DNA of 32,701 nucleotides from Bacillota bacterium. Lineage in GTDB: Bacteria > Bacillota > Sulfobacillia > RBS10-35 > Bu92. Shown here piece by piece: positions 7,747-15,631 of the stretch. Location: NCBI GenBank assembly GCA_014896375.1, contig JADBKN010000036.1:1-32701 (forward strand). Direction: 5' to 3'. Within the stretch, counting starts at the first letter, position 1. Every line of letters begins with the position of its first letter. Under the pieces are notes generated by a model. That model did not search any database. It had not been told where the DNA came from and saw only the letters and a program-made list of their open reading frames with translations. The position numbers and the translations under genes are program-made.

Positions 7747-8636
7747 CTCGCGGTAGCCGCGGTCAGCGGAATTAGGAGGTTGGGCTCCACCACCTCGGGG
7801 TGCTTTCCCTGGCCGAGATTTGGACGGAGCGCCTGGCGGAGCAGCTCCGGCTCGAGGAAGGGCGGGAGCCAGGAGCCATGGCGCCAGCATGGCGGCGAGT
7901 GTTGACGCGCGTCTTCTCCACCGCGACGGCCGGAACTCCACCGGGCCAGCCTTCTGACCAGCCGGTCTCGCGGCGAGATCCTTGTCTCTCGAAATAAACA
8001 GTTGTTGACCGGGGAGGAGGCCGTCGGCGGAGCCGGCAGCTTTTTCAGCTGCGTCGAGGAAGGCACCTCGTGGAAGACGGCCACCAGATCCCCAGCTGCT
8101 CACTGGCTCGGTCAGGCGGGCGGGCGGTCGAGCCGGCTTGAACCGGACATTATTTTTACGAGCGGCAGTTCCTTCTTTTCCGAACCGTACGAGGAGAAGT
8201 GCTCGCCATCGAGGTGGAAGCCCGCAACACTCGGCCGAGGATCTTCCGGCCAGGTGGGCGCCCAGGCCGCCGATGGACTCCCAGGCCGGAGCTCGAAGCC
8301 TCCGGCGGAATCGCCTTCTTCGAGTCTTCCATTGGGACCCCTCCCACCCGAGCATAGGAAGCCCCGCCCCATGATTACCACCAGATGGGATGATTTCGGG
8401 CGGCTCCACCCAGAAAAGTATCCAGTGTTTTTCGCGCACGTCCCTCCCGCCTGGGAGTTTCATATCATGAACAGTGGAGCCGGCCCGAGCGGAGGCCGCC
8501 ACCGGGGACAACGCCCCCGCCGCCGGAGGGGGCTCCGGCGGTGTCGGAAGGCTCGAGTCCGTCGGGAAGCGTTCGCACCCGGCGTAGGAACCCCGGCGCG
8601 GGTCCGCTAGTCCTAATGGGGTGATGGCCCCGGGCA
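7747..8636. other. Unassigned ~0.9 kb region, probably non-coding or degenerate
   Basis: No convincing gene is visible. Several frames are open on both strands, but none gives a consistent family-like protein or a ribosome site. Base use differs from the surroundings: AT-rich patches such as 7996-8005 and 8149-8160 occur in otherwise GC-rich DNA. The octamer GGCTCCAC occurs four times: forward at 7783 and 8402, inverted at 8474 and 8637. The first and last are therefore inverted about 860 bp apart, near the two edges of the region. The right edge runs into an MFS gene lacking its N-terminal half, so this may be the scar of an insertion or deletion. No transposase could be recognised. Confidence 0.4.
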
Positions 8637-9428
8637 GTGGAGCCACAGGCAGTACCCCAGGAAGAAGAGGAGCAGACGGCGGCCTGTCTCCTGGCGCTGC
8701 GACGGCGGCCGGGGACATCCTCGGCGCCGGCTTCCGCAGGCGCGCCGGCACCGTCCCTGGCGCCGGCTTCCGGGGGCAGCCGCGCGCAGTCGCCGTTGGC
8801 GGACCTTCGCCCGATGGTCGACGCGTTGCGGCGCGATCCCCTCCTCCTGCGCCTCACGACCGTCTCGGCCCTGCTCTACCTCTCGACCGGCCTCATCGGC
8901 GGCGTGGCCACGCTGTACAAGGTGGACGCGCTCCGCCTCACCCCCGGACAGCTGGGACTCATTCAGGCGCTGGGAAGCGTGGGCGTGGCGGCCGGCGCCG
9001 TCGCGGCCCGGGCCCTTTCCGCGCGCTGGAGCGGCCCGCGCATCATGGCGGCGGCCTGCGCGGTCTTCGCCCTGGGCGGCGCGGCGCTGCCGGCCGCGCG
9101 AGGTCAGGGATTTGAACTCGTCGCCCTGCTCGCCGCGGGCGCAGCGCTTCAGGACGCCGCCGGCACCGTCTTCGGGGTGCACCAGCGGGCGATGATGCAA
9201 TCCCGCGTCGAACTCGCCGTCCTCGGCCGCGTCAGCGCCGCCTTCGCCTTCGTGGCCGCCGCCGCGACGCTGCTCGGCTTCCTTATGAGCGGCCTCTTCG
9301 GCACTTGGGGCGGCGTCCTTCTCCCGCTCTGGGCGGGCGTCGCCGGCTCCCTGGCGGCGGCCGTCGCCTTCGAAGTGCGCCCCTTCGCGCCGCGCCGGCC
9401 TGTGCGGCGCACACTCGAGGGTGAGTGA
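8637..9428 (+). pseudogene. C-terminal half of an MFS exporter (MFS_3/EntS-like), N-terminally truncated
   Basis: The open frame of 263 codons holds only the second six-helix bundle of a major facilitator transporter: segments begin at DPLLLRLTTVSALLYLS and run through TWGGVLLPLWAGV. The conserved C-half loop Q..M...V....LGRVSA is present. AACLLALRRRP (about 8676-8710) looks like the end of helix 6, followed by a normal Ala/Pro/Ser interdomain linker, so the break is near 8670. Helices 1-5 are absent, as is motif A. There is no ribosome site at the GTG 8637. Full family members are about 400 residues; compare the intact relative at 24332-25576. Half-size MFS proteins are not known to work alone, so a decayed gene is most likely. 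Confidence 0.6.
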
Positions 9429-9508
9429 CGGAGGGCGTGCCGCCGGCGCCGGCGCGGATTCCGCGCATCGTACGCACGCTGTGCGGGGAGCCGGGGTGGA
9501 CAACGTTA

Positions 9509-9525
9509 GCCCGCCAGAGGCGGGC
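9509..9525. terminator. Short GC hairpin after the MFS remnant, possible weak terminator
   Basis: GCCCGCC (9509-9515) and GGCGGGC (9519-9525) form a perfect 7-bp stem with an AGA loop. No T-tract follows on either strand, so intrinsic termination would be weak. Confidence 0.3.
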
Positions 9526-9669
9526 TGAGGGCCGCGCCCGCGGGCGGGCGGCGGGCACGGGCGGGCGGGGGACGGTCGCCGCGCACGGACGGCGCCGGAT
9601 GGGGCATGAGCGGGCCCCGGTCGCGGGCGCATGCCGGCGGCGGCACGAGCTGGCCGTAAGGCGCCCTTT

Positions 9670-9687
9670 GGGTTTGTTGACAAACCC
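9670..9687. other. Perfect 7-bp hairpin enclosing a TTGACA hexamer
   Basis: GGGTTTG-TTGA-CAAACCC forms a 7-bp stem with a 4-nt loop. A TTGACA (9677-9682) lies across the loop and right arm, but no -10 is found 16-18 nt downstream. It could be an operator or an RNA hairpin; function unknown. Confidence 0.35.
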
Positions 9688-9975
9688 GCATTGTACCTTC
9701 GCCACCTTGGCCGTCCGGCACGATGAGGATCCCCGGAGCCCAGCCGCCACGCCCCGAGCGGCGGATCCCGCGCATCTCCCGCGCCGCGCCATCACGCCGC
9801 GCCCCCGCACCGAGCCCCCGCGGCGCCCTCGCGCCGCGTTCCCGCGCCCCCCGCCCCCCCCGCACCCGCCCGTGCCAATTTCAACCGTATTTTACACAGC
9901 AGCAGGACTCGACAGGCGCCCGCGAGAATGGGACATGCCGACTCCACTGCCGAATCGAACATCGGAGGTGACGTG

Positions 9976-11631
9976 ATGAACGGTCAACGATGGCGGGGGC
10001 GGCTGCCGGTCGCCGGTGCGCTCCTCGCCTTGATGCTTTTGGTCGCGGCCTGCGGCGGCGCGCCGGCGGGGCAGGGATCGGAGACGGGCGGCGGCGGCGC
10101 GTCCGAGGAGTATGGACCCCAGGAGACGATCATCGAAGCCGGTGACATCAGCGACGCCGTCACCCTGGACCCGCAGGTGGCGTTCGAGTTCTCGAGCGTC
10201 TCCGCCGACAGCCTCATGTACCAGCGCCTCGTCAAGTTCCCGCTGGGCGACATGACAAAGCCGTTGGGCGACGCCGCGGAGAGCTGGGACGTCTCGGAGG
10301 ACGGCTTGCACTGGACCTTCCATCTCAAGAAGGGCCTGAAGTTCTCAAGTGGCAACGAGTTGACCTCCGCCGACGTGGTCTACACGTTTGAGCGCGTCGT
10401 CCACATCCCGAAGGATCCGGCCTCGTGGCTGATCACCCAGATGGGTATCACGGCCGACAACGTCGATCAGTTGGTGACGGCGCCGGATCCGTACACCGTC
10501 AAGATCGACCTGCCGCAGCCGTTCAGCCCGGGGGCGTTCCTCTCCGTGCTGACGAACCCGGTCGCCGGCATCGTCGACAGCAAGACGGTGAAGGCGCACG
10601 AGACGAACGGCGACTACGGCTCCGGGTGGCTCTTCAACCATTCGGCCGGCAGCGGGCCGTACATGCTGAAGAATTGGACGAAGGACGTCCAGATGGAGTT
10701 CGTGCCCAACCCGCACTACAGCGGGGAGGCTCCGACGATCAAGCACGTCATCTGGAAGAACGCTCCGGAGACGGCCACGCGGCTCGACATGCTGAAGCGG
10801 GGCGAGGCGGACATCGCCGACGGGCTCTCGGCCGCCCAAGTGGAGACGGTCCAGAACGACCCGAACTTCAAGGTCTATAAGACTCCGGACGAGTCGATGA
10901 CGTACCTCGGCATGGACGTCAAGAACGTGCCCTGCTTCGCCAAGGCGGAATGCCGCCAGGCCGTGAAGTGGGCGATCGACTATGACGGCATCGTCGACAA
11001 GCTCCTGCACGGCTTCGGCCAGCCGCTTCAGGGCGTGATCCCGCGCGGCATCTTCGGGTACACGGACAAGAAGTACTTCACCCAGGACCTCGCCAAGGCG
11101 AAGGAACTCCTCGCCAAGGCCGGGTACCCGAACGGCTTCGACGTCGAGATGCTCGTGCCGAACGGCACGCTCGTCGGCGGCGTGCCCGCCAGCTCGGTGG
11201 CCAACGTGATCAAGTCCAACCTTGAGAAGATCGGCATCCGCGTGACCATCCGGCAGATGGAAGCCGGCCAGATGTACACCGAGTACCGCGAGCACCGGGC
11301 GCAGCTGATCCTCGCCAACTGGGGCATGGACTATCCGGACCCGCAGGACTTCGCCGGGCCGTTCGGCGACTACACGCAACAGTCGCTGATCTGGCGCCTG
11401 CAGGACGAGGACCAGGAGCTCTCCCAGCTCGTGCAGCAGGCGGCGAAGTTGCAGAACACGCCGGAGCGGCAGAGGCTCTACGACCAGATCAACGATCTTG
11501 AGGCGGCGCAGGGCCCGTTCGCCATCATCTACCAGCCGGACGTCGTCTTCGTCTACTCCGCCAAGCTGCAGAACTTCAACTACGACCACGTCAACGGCGT
11601 GGGCTACTGGCAGATCGTCAAGGGACAGTAG
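9976..11631 (+). CDS. ABC transporter substrate-binding lipoprotein (SBP family 5, peptide/nickel type)
   Basis: The 551-residue extracytoplasmic protein starts with a lipoprotein signal ending VAAC (Cys26), the acylation site, then a Gly/Ser-rich spacer. The mature part has family-5 features: TLDPQVAFEFSS near the N-terminus, an AESWDVSEDGLHWTFHLKKG segment, a GSGPYMLKNW segment, CRQAVKWAIDYDGIV, and a C-terminal VNGVGYW region. These proteins deliver oligopeptides, dipeptides, nickel complexes or sugars to DppBC-type permeases; the ligand cannot be read from sequence. ATG 9976 follows GGAGGTGA with correct spacing. It is the first gene of a rightward set with two permeases, and a long hairpin lies just after its stop. 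Confidence 0.9.
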   Translation: MNGQRWRGRLPVAGALLALMLLVAACGGAPAGQGSETGGGGASEEYGPQETIIEAGDISDAVTLDPQVAFEFSSVSADSLMYQRLVKFPLGDMTKPLGDAAESWDVSEDGLHWTFHLKKGLKFSSGNELTSADVVYTFERVVHIPKDPASWLITQMGITADNVDQLVTAPDPYTVKIDLPQPFSPGAFLSVLTNPVAGIVDSKTVKAHETNGDYGSGWLFNHSAGSGPYMLKNWTKDVQMEFVPNPHYSGEAPTIKHVIWKNAPETATRLDMLKRGEADIADGLSAAQVETVQNDPNFKVYKTPDESMTYLGMDVKNVPCFAKAECRQAVKWAIDYDGIVDKLLHGFGQPLQGVIPRGIFGYTDKKYFTQDLAKAKELLAKAGYPNGFDVEMLVPNGTLVGGVPASSVANVIKSNLEKIGIRVTIRQMEAGQMYTEYREHRAQLILANWGMDYPDPQDFAGPFGDYTQQSLIWRLQDEDQELSQLVQQAAKLQNTPERQRLYDQINDLEAAQGPFAIIYQPDVVFVYSAKLQNFNYDHVNGVGYWQIVKGQ

Positions 11632-11643
11632 CCACGCCGGAAA

Positions 11644-11684
11644 CCGGACGGCGCGGGGACCGTGTGTCCCCGCGCCGCGTCCGG
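11644..11684 (+). other. Long intercistronic hairpin between binding-protein and permease genes
   Basis: CCGGAC plus GGCGCGGGGAC (11644-11660) pairs with GTCCCCGCGCC, a GC bulge, then GTCCGG (11666-11684), giving 17 bp around a CGTGT loop. There is no T-tract, so it is probably an RNA stabiliser or partial terminator that keeps binding-protein mRNA more abundant than permease mRNA, as known for other importer operons. That role is inferred. Confidence 0.7.
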
Positions 11685-11709
11685 GGATGTTCGGGAGGCT
11701 CGAGCGCCC

Positions 11710-12723
11710 TTGTCGCTTGTCACCTACATCCTCCGGCGGCTTCTTCTCATGGTCCTCGTCCTCTTCGGGGTGACGCTCGTCACCTTCACGCTGACGCACG
11801 TCGTGCCGGTGAACCCCGTGCTGGCGCTGGTCGGCGACCGGGCGCCGCAAGACGTGGTGGACCGCGTGTACCATGAGCTGGGCCTGGACAAGCCGCTGCC
11901 GGTCCAATACGTGCTGTACGTCCGGGGCCTCCTGCACGGGGAGCTCGGCGTGTCGATCGCCGACCAGCGTCCGGTGGCCGAGGACCTGGCCCGCTACCTG
12001 CCGGCCACGATCGAGCTGTCCACGGCCGCCATCCTGGTCGCGATCCTCGTGGGCATTCCCACCGGCATCGTCTCCGCCGTGTACCGCAACCGCTGGCCGG
12101 ACCACCTGGCGCGCGTCTTCGCGCTGGGGGGCGTGTCGCTGCCGGTGTTCTACACGGCCCTTCTGGGACTGGCGATCTTCTACGTGGCCCTCGGTTGGCT
12201 GCCCGGCCCGGGCCAGCTCAGCCCGTACGTGACGCCCCCGCCCCGCGTGACGGGCATGGTGGTGGTCGACGCGCTCCTCACGGGGCGTTGGAAGGCGTTC
12301 TGGGACGGCCTCTACCACCTCATCATGCCGGCCACCGTCCTGGGCTGGTCGTCCGCCGGGATCATCGCGCGCATGGTGCGCAGCAGCCTCCTTGAGGTCC
12401 TGAACACGGACTACGTGCGCACCGCCTGGGCGAAGGGCCTGAGCGGGCGGGCGGTGGTGCTGCGCCACGCGCTGCGCAACGCGCTCATCCCGACGGTGAC
12501 GGTGATCGGCCTCACGTATGGCAGCCTCCTGCAGGGCGCCGTTCTCACGGAGACGATCTTCGCCTGGCCCGGGGTGGGCCGTTACGCCACGCTCTCCGTG
12601 ATCAGCATCGACGTGCCGGCCGTCCTCGGCGTGACGCTCGTGGCGGCGCTGATTTACTCCTTTGTGAACCTCGTCGTCGACATCGTCTACGCCTACCTGG
12701 ATCCGCGCATCCGGTACCGGTAG
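11710..12723 (+). CDS. ABC importer permease, DppB/OppB-like
   Basis: The 337-residue inner-membrane permease has an N-terminal helix with ILRRLLLMVLVLFGVTLVTF, a large extracytoplasmic loop with GLDKPLPVQY, then five more helices. The EAA loop that contacts the ATPase is at about 234-260: VRTAWAKGLSGRAV...LRNALIP. TTG 11710 is used because homology starts there (LSLVTYILRR) and GGGAGG lies 11 nt upstream; a GTG at 11662 falls within the hairpin and is unlikely. It would pair with the DppC-like protein downstream. Confidence 0.9.
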   Translation: MSLVTYILRRLLLMVLVLFGVTLVTFTLTHVVPVNPVLALVGDRAPQDVVDRVYHELGLDKPLPVQYVLYVRGLLHGELGVSIADQRPVAEDLARYLPATIELSTAAILVAILVGIPTGIVSAVYRNRWPDHLARVFALGGVSLPVFYTALLGLAIFYVALGWLPGPGQLSPYVTPPPRVTGMVVVDALLTGRWKAFWDGLYHLIMPATVLGWSSAGIIARMVRSSLLEVLNTDYVRTAWAKGLSGRAVVLRHALRNALIPTVTVIGLTYGSLLQGAVLTETIFAWPGVGRYATLSVISIDVPAVLGVTLVAALIYSFVNLVVDIVYAYLDPRIRYR

Positions 12724-12798
12724 GCGCCGTCCCGCGTGGGCGCCCGCCACTGGAGGGCGCGCCCCCGAACGCTCTTGAGTAAGGAGGGAATCACCGGC

Positions 12799-13692
12799 AT
12801 GAGCGGCCGACCTGCCACCGCCGCACCGGGCCACGAGCAGCCCGCACCGGCATCCGCCGAGCGGCGGCGCGTCTGGCGCGCGCTGCGCGGCAACGCCCTG
12901 GCCATGACCGGGCTTCTCATCATCGCCTTCTTTGCATTTTTAGCCGTGTTCGGACCGTACCTCGCGCCCTACTCCCCCACGGAGCCGGACCTGGACCACA
13001 TCCTCCAGCCGCCGGGCGGCGCGCACCTCCTGGGCACGGACGATACCGGCATGGACATCCTCAGCCGGGTGCTCTTCGGGGCGCGCATCGATTTCCTCTC
13101 GGCGCTCCTCATCGTGGCCGTCTCCATGGCGCTCGGCACGGCCATCGGCACCGTCGCCGGCTGGCTCGGCGGCTTCTGGGACGACGTCCTCATGCGCATG
13201 ACGGACATGTTCCTGGCCTTCCCCAGCCTCATCCTGGCGATGGCCATCGCCGCCGTGCTCAAGCCCAGCCTCACGAACGCCCTCCTCGCGATCTCCGTCA
13301 CGTACTGGCCGGTATACGCGCGGCTTGCGCGCGGCCAGATCCTCTCCCTCAAGGAGCGCGAGTTCGTGGAGGCGGCGCGCGCCGTGGGCCTCGGCGGTGC
13401 GCGCATCGTCCTGCGCCACGTGCTGCCCAACGCCTTTGCGCCCGTCCTCATCCAGGCCACGCTGGACATGGGCGCGGTGCTCCTCATCGCCGCCGGGCTC
13501 TCCTTCATCGGCTTCGGCGCCCAGCCGCCCACCCCGGAGTGGGGCCGCATGGTGTCCGACGGCCGGAGCTACCTCCAGACGCAGTGGTGGATCTCCACCT
13601 TCCCCGCGATCGCCATCCTCCTCCTGGCCCTCGGCTTCAACTTCCTGGGCGACGCCTTGCGCGACCTCTTCGACCCGCGGTCCGGGCGCTGA
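12799..13692 (+). CDS. ABC importer permease, DppC/OppC-like
   Basis: The 297-residue permease has the OppC N-terminal extension with NALAMTGLLIIAFFAFLAVFGPYLAPY, the typical HLLGTDDTGMDILSRVLFGAR segment, and an EAA loop REFVEAARAVGLGGARIV..HVLPN. It ends with GFNFLGDALRDLFDPR, the usual family terminus. ATG 12799 follows AAGGAGGGA at a long spacing of about 10-12 nt. It forms the channel with the DppB-like protein. DppD/DppF-type ATPases would normally follow, but the next gene is an exporter ATPase, so energising subunits must be encoded elsewhere. Confidence 0.92.
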   Translation: MSGRPATAAPGHEQPAPASAERRRVWRALRGNALAMTGLLIIAFFAFLAVFGPYLAPYSPTEPDLDHILQPPGGAHLLGTDDTGMDILSRVLFGARIDFLSALLIVAVSMALGTAIGTVAGWLGGFWDDVLMRMTDMFLAFPSLILAMAIAAVLKPSLTNALLAISVTYWPVYARLARGQILSLKEREFVEAARAVGLGGARIVLRHVLPNAFAPVLIQATLDMGAVLLIAAGLSFIGFGAQPPTPEWGRMVSDGRSYLQTQWWISTFPAIAILLLALGFNFLGDALRDLFDPRSGR

Positions 13693-13754
13693 CGCCGCCC
13701 CCGCTTGTGCAACCCGCCCCGACACGATATCTTCGGGAGTCGAGGTGTCAACCG

Positions 13755-14765
13755 GTGGAAGAGCGTACGCCTGCGGCCGGCCCGGCCGCCCCGCCCCAAG
13801 CGGAGCTGGCCGTGTCCGCCCGCGGTCTCACCAAGCGCTACGGCGACTTCATCGCCGTGCGCGGCATCGACTTCGACGTGCGCCGCGGGGAGTGCTTCGG
13901 CTTCCTGGGCCCGAACGGCGCCGGCAAGAGCTCCACGATGCGGATGCTCTACGGCCGCACGGAGGTCTCGGGCGGCCGCCTGACGGTGCTCGGCCTCGAC
14001 GCCGCGCGGGACGCGCGCAAGATCAAGATGCGCGTGGGCGTCGTCCCGCAGGAGTCGAACCTCGACAGCGAGCTCACGGTGCGCGAGAACCTCGAGATCT
14101 TCGCCCGCTTCTACGGCATGACGCGCGCGGAGGCGCGCCGCCGCGCGCGGCGCTGGCTGGAGTTCGTCGGCCTCGAGGCCGTCGCCGCGCAGCGCGTGGA
14201 GGAGCTTTCCGGCGGCATGCAGCGGCGGCTGGTGATCGCGCGGGCGCTTTTGCACGAGCCGGAGCTCGTCGTGCTCGATGAGCCCACCACGGGCCTCGAC
14301 CCGGCGGCGCGCCACGCCATCTGGCAGAAGCTTCAGCAGCTCAAGGAGAGCGGCGTCACGCTCATCCTCACCACGCACTACATGGATGAGGCGCACCGCC
14401 TCTGCGACCGGCTGGTCGTCATGGACGAGGGCCGCATCCTGGCCGAGGGCCCGCCCGGCCGGCTGGTGGAGGAGCACGTCGGCCGGGACGTCGTCGAGCT
14501 GCCGGCCGCCTGGTGGCAGGCGCACGGCGCCGGGCTGCCGGAGGGACTCGTGCGCCGCCAGCTGCGCATCGGCCAGGCCGTCTTCCTCTACACGGACGAC
14601 GCGCCCGCGCTTCTGCAGAGGCTCGGCGCCGCGCCGGAGGCGCCGCGCTACCTGGCGCGCCAGACGAACCTGGAGGACGTGTTCCTGGCGCTCACGGGGA
14701 GGGATTTGGACGATGGCGACGAGCTCCGCCTCCACGCGGCGGGCATGGCCACTTCCGCGCTTTGA
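13755..14765 (+). CDS. ABC-2 type exporter ATP-binding protein (DrrA/NodI-like)
   Basis: The 336-residue ATPase has a Pro/Ala-rich leader, then a complete nucleotide-binding domain: Walker A GPNGAGKS (52-59), Q-loop Gln99, signature LSGGM (151-155), Walker B LVVLDE (171-176) and H-loop His208. The extended signature and the C-terminal segment with RQTNLEDVFLALTGRDL are typical of DrrA/NodI exporters of drugs, lipids or oligosaccharides. It is not a DppD/F partner for the importer upstream, because it lacks their C-terminal oligopeptide domain. GTG 13755 follows GAGG at 9 nt. Its last 53 nt overlap the permease gene, indicating coupling. The exported substrate is unknown. Confidence 0.9.
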   Translation: MEERTPAAGPAAPPQAELAVSARGLTKRYGDFIAVRGIDFDVRRGECFGFLGPNGAGKSSTMRMLYGRTEVSGGRLTVLGLDAARDARKIKMRVGVVPQESNLDSELTVRENLEIFARFYGMTRAEARRRARRWLEFVGLEAVAAQRVEELSGGMQRRLVIARALLHEPELVVLDEPTTGLDPAARHAIWQKLQQLKESGVTLILTTHYMDEAHRLCDRLVVMDEGRILAEGPPGRLVEEHVGRDVVELPAAWWQAHGAGLPEGLVRRQLRIGQAVFLYTDDAPALLQRLGAAPEAPRYLARQTNLEDVFLALTGRDLDDGDELRLHAAGMATSAL

Positions 14766-15519
14766 CTGGCAGGCCTGGCGCGTCTGGGAGCGCAACGCCG
14801 CCGCCTGGCTGAAGATCTACAAGACCAGCGTGCTTCTCAACTTCGGGGAGCCGTTCATGAACCTTCTCGCCTTGGGCTTCGGCCTCGGCACCTACGTGAC
14901 CTCGCTCGACAACGTGCCCTTCGCCGCGTACATCGGGCCGGGGCTTCTCGCCTCCACCGTGATGATGGGCGTCACCTTCGACATGGCCTTCTCCGGGTTC
15001 AACCGCCTGCACCGCGAAGGCGTCTACGACGCGATGATCACCGGCCCGCTGAGCGTGGAGGCGATCGCCGGCGGGGAGTACCTCTGGGAGTGCACGCGTG
15101 CCGTGCTCTACGGCTCGACGTTCCTCCTGGTGCTCGTGGCGATGGGGCTCGTCCGCTCCTGGCTGGCGATCTGGATCCTGCCGCTCATGATCCTTCCGGG
15201 GATCATCTTCACCTCGCCGGCGCTCGTGGTGGCGACGGCGGCGAAGTTGGAGGACCACCTCTTCTACTACTTCACGCTCGTCATCACGCCGATGTTCATG
15301 TTCTCCGGCATCTTCTTCCCGGTGAGCAACCTGCCGGAGATCGCGCAAAAGGTGATCTGGTTCACGCCGCTCTACCACCTCGTGAACGTCACCCGCGGCC
15401 TGGCGCTCGGGCGGCTCGGGCCGGGCTTCGGGGCGGACCTCCTCTGGCTCTTCGTCGCGGCGCTCGTGGCGCTGCCCTGGCCGGTCGTGGCCCTGCGGCG
15501 GAAGCTCCTCGACGCATGA
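14713..15519 (+). CDS. ABC-2 type exporter permease (DrrB/NodJ-like)
   Basis: The 268-residue protein has six hydrophobic segments and the NodJ/DrrB layout: an N-terminal WERNAAAWLKIYKTSVLLNFGEP region, YIGPGLLASTVMMGVTFD, RLHREGVYDAMITGPLS, then PMFMFSGIFFPVSNLPE before the last segments, the ABC-2 signature region. It pairs with the ATPase whose frame it overlaps by 53 nt. ATG 14713 follows GGGAGGG at about 9 nt. It probably exports an amphipathic or glycolipid-like compound; the compound is unknown. Confidence 0.9.
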   Translation: MATSSASTRRAWPLPRFDWQAWRVWERNAAAWLKIYKTSVLLNFGEPFMNLLALGFGLGTYVTSLDNVPFAAYIGPGLLASTVMMGVTFDMAFSGFNRLHREGVYDAMITGPLSVEAIAGGEYLWECTRAVLYGSTFLLVLVAMGLVRSWLAIWILPLMILPGIIFTSPALVVATAAKLEDHLFYYFTLVITPMFMFSGIFFPVSNLPEIAQKVIWFTPLYHLVNVTRGLALGRLGPGFGADLLWLFVAALVALPWPVVALRRKLLDA

Positions 15520-15560
15520 CGGGCGACGGCACGGCACCATCGAGGCAGCGCGTCCCGGCG

Positions 15561-15582
15561 ACGCCGCACCGCGCGGCGGCGT
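15561..15582. terminator. Hairpin in convergent gap, possible bidirectional terminator
   Basis: ACGCCGC (15561-15567) pairs with GCGGCGT (15576-15582) around an 8-nt loop, in the 112-bp gap between two convergent operons. A second GC-rich inverted repeat (GCCGGC pairs near 15600-15620) follows. Neither has a T-tract, so factor-dependent termination is as likely. Confidence 0.35.
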
Positions 15583-15631
15583 GAGCCGCTCGTCACGCGC
15601 CGGCGGCCGCGCGCCGGCCGCGCCCGCGCCG

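Larger units (their letters stand above)
9429..9975. other. 547-bp intergenic region before the ABC importer operon, with opposed G/C-run blocks
   Basis: No gene is supported. At 9542-9570 the plus strand has six runs of three or more G separated by 1-4 nt, a strong G-quadruplex pattern. At 9847-9871 it has four C runs (6, 8, 3, 3), so the minus strand could form another. Between them is a 7-bp hairpin at 9670-9687. No convincing sigma-A promoter pair was found; TTTACA at 9891-9896 has no partner -10. The region ends in GGAGGTGA, the ribosome site of the binding-protein gene. Confidence 0.5.

Noticed and set aside
8002-8610. Possible 202-codon gene in the orphan region
   Set aside because: No ribosome site, no recognisable domain, and alternative frames on both strands are equally open.
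7783-8644. Insertion sequence bounded by GGCTCCAC inverted repeats
   Set aside because: Arms are only 8 bp, no target duplication was found and no transposase is visible; kept only as a lead.
9677-9682. TTGACA as a -35 for the importer operon
   Set aside because: No -10-like hexamer lies at a 16-18 nt spacing downstream.
10345-12834. Leftward open frame of 829 codons
   Set aside because: Antisense to the SBP and permease genes, His/Arg/Val-rich composition typical of a GC-rich shadow frame.
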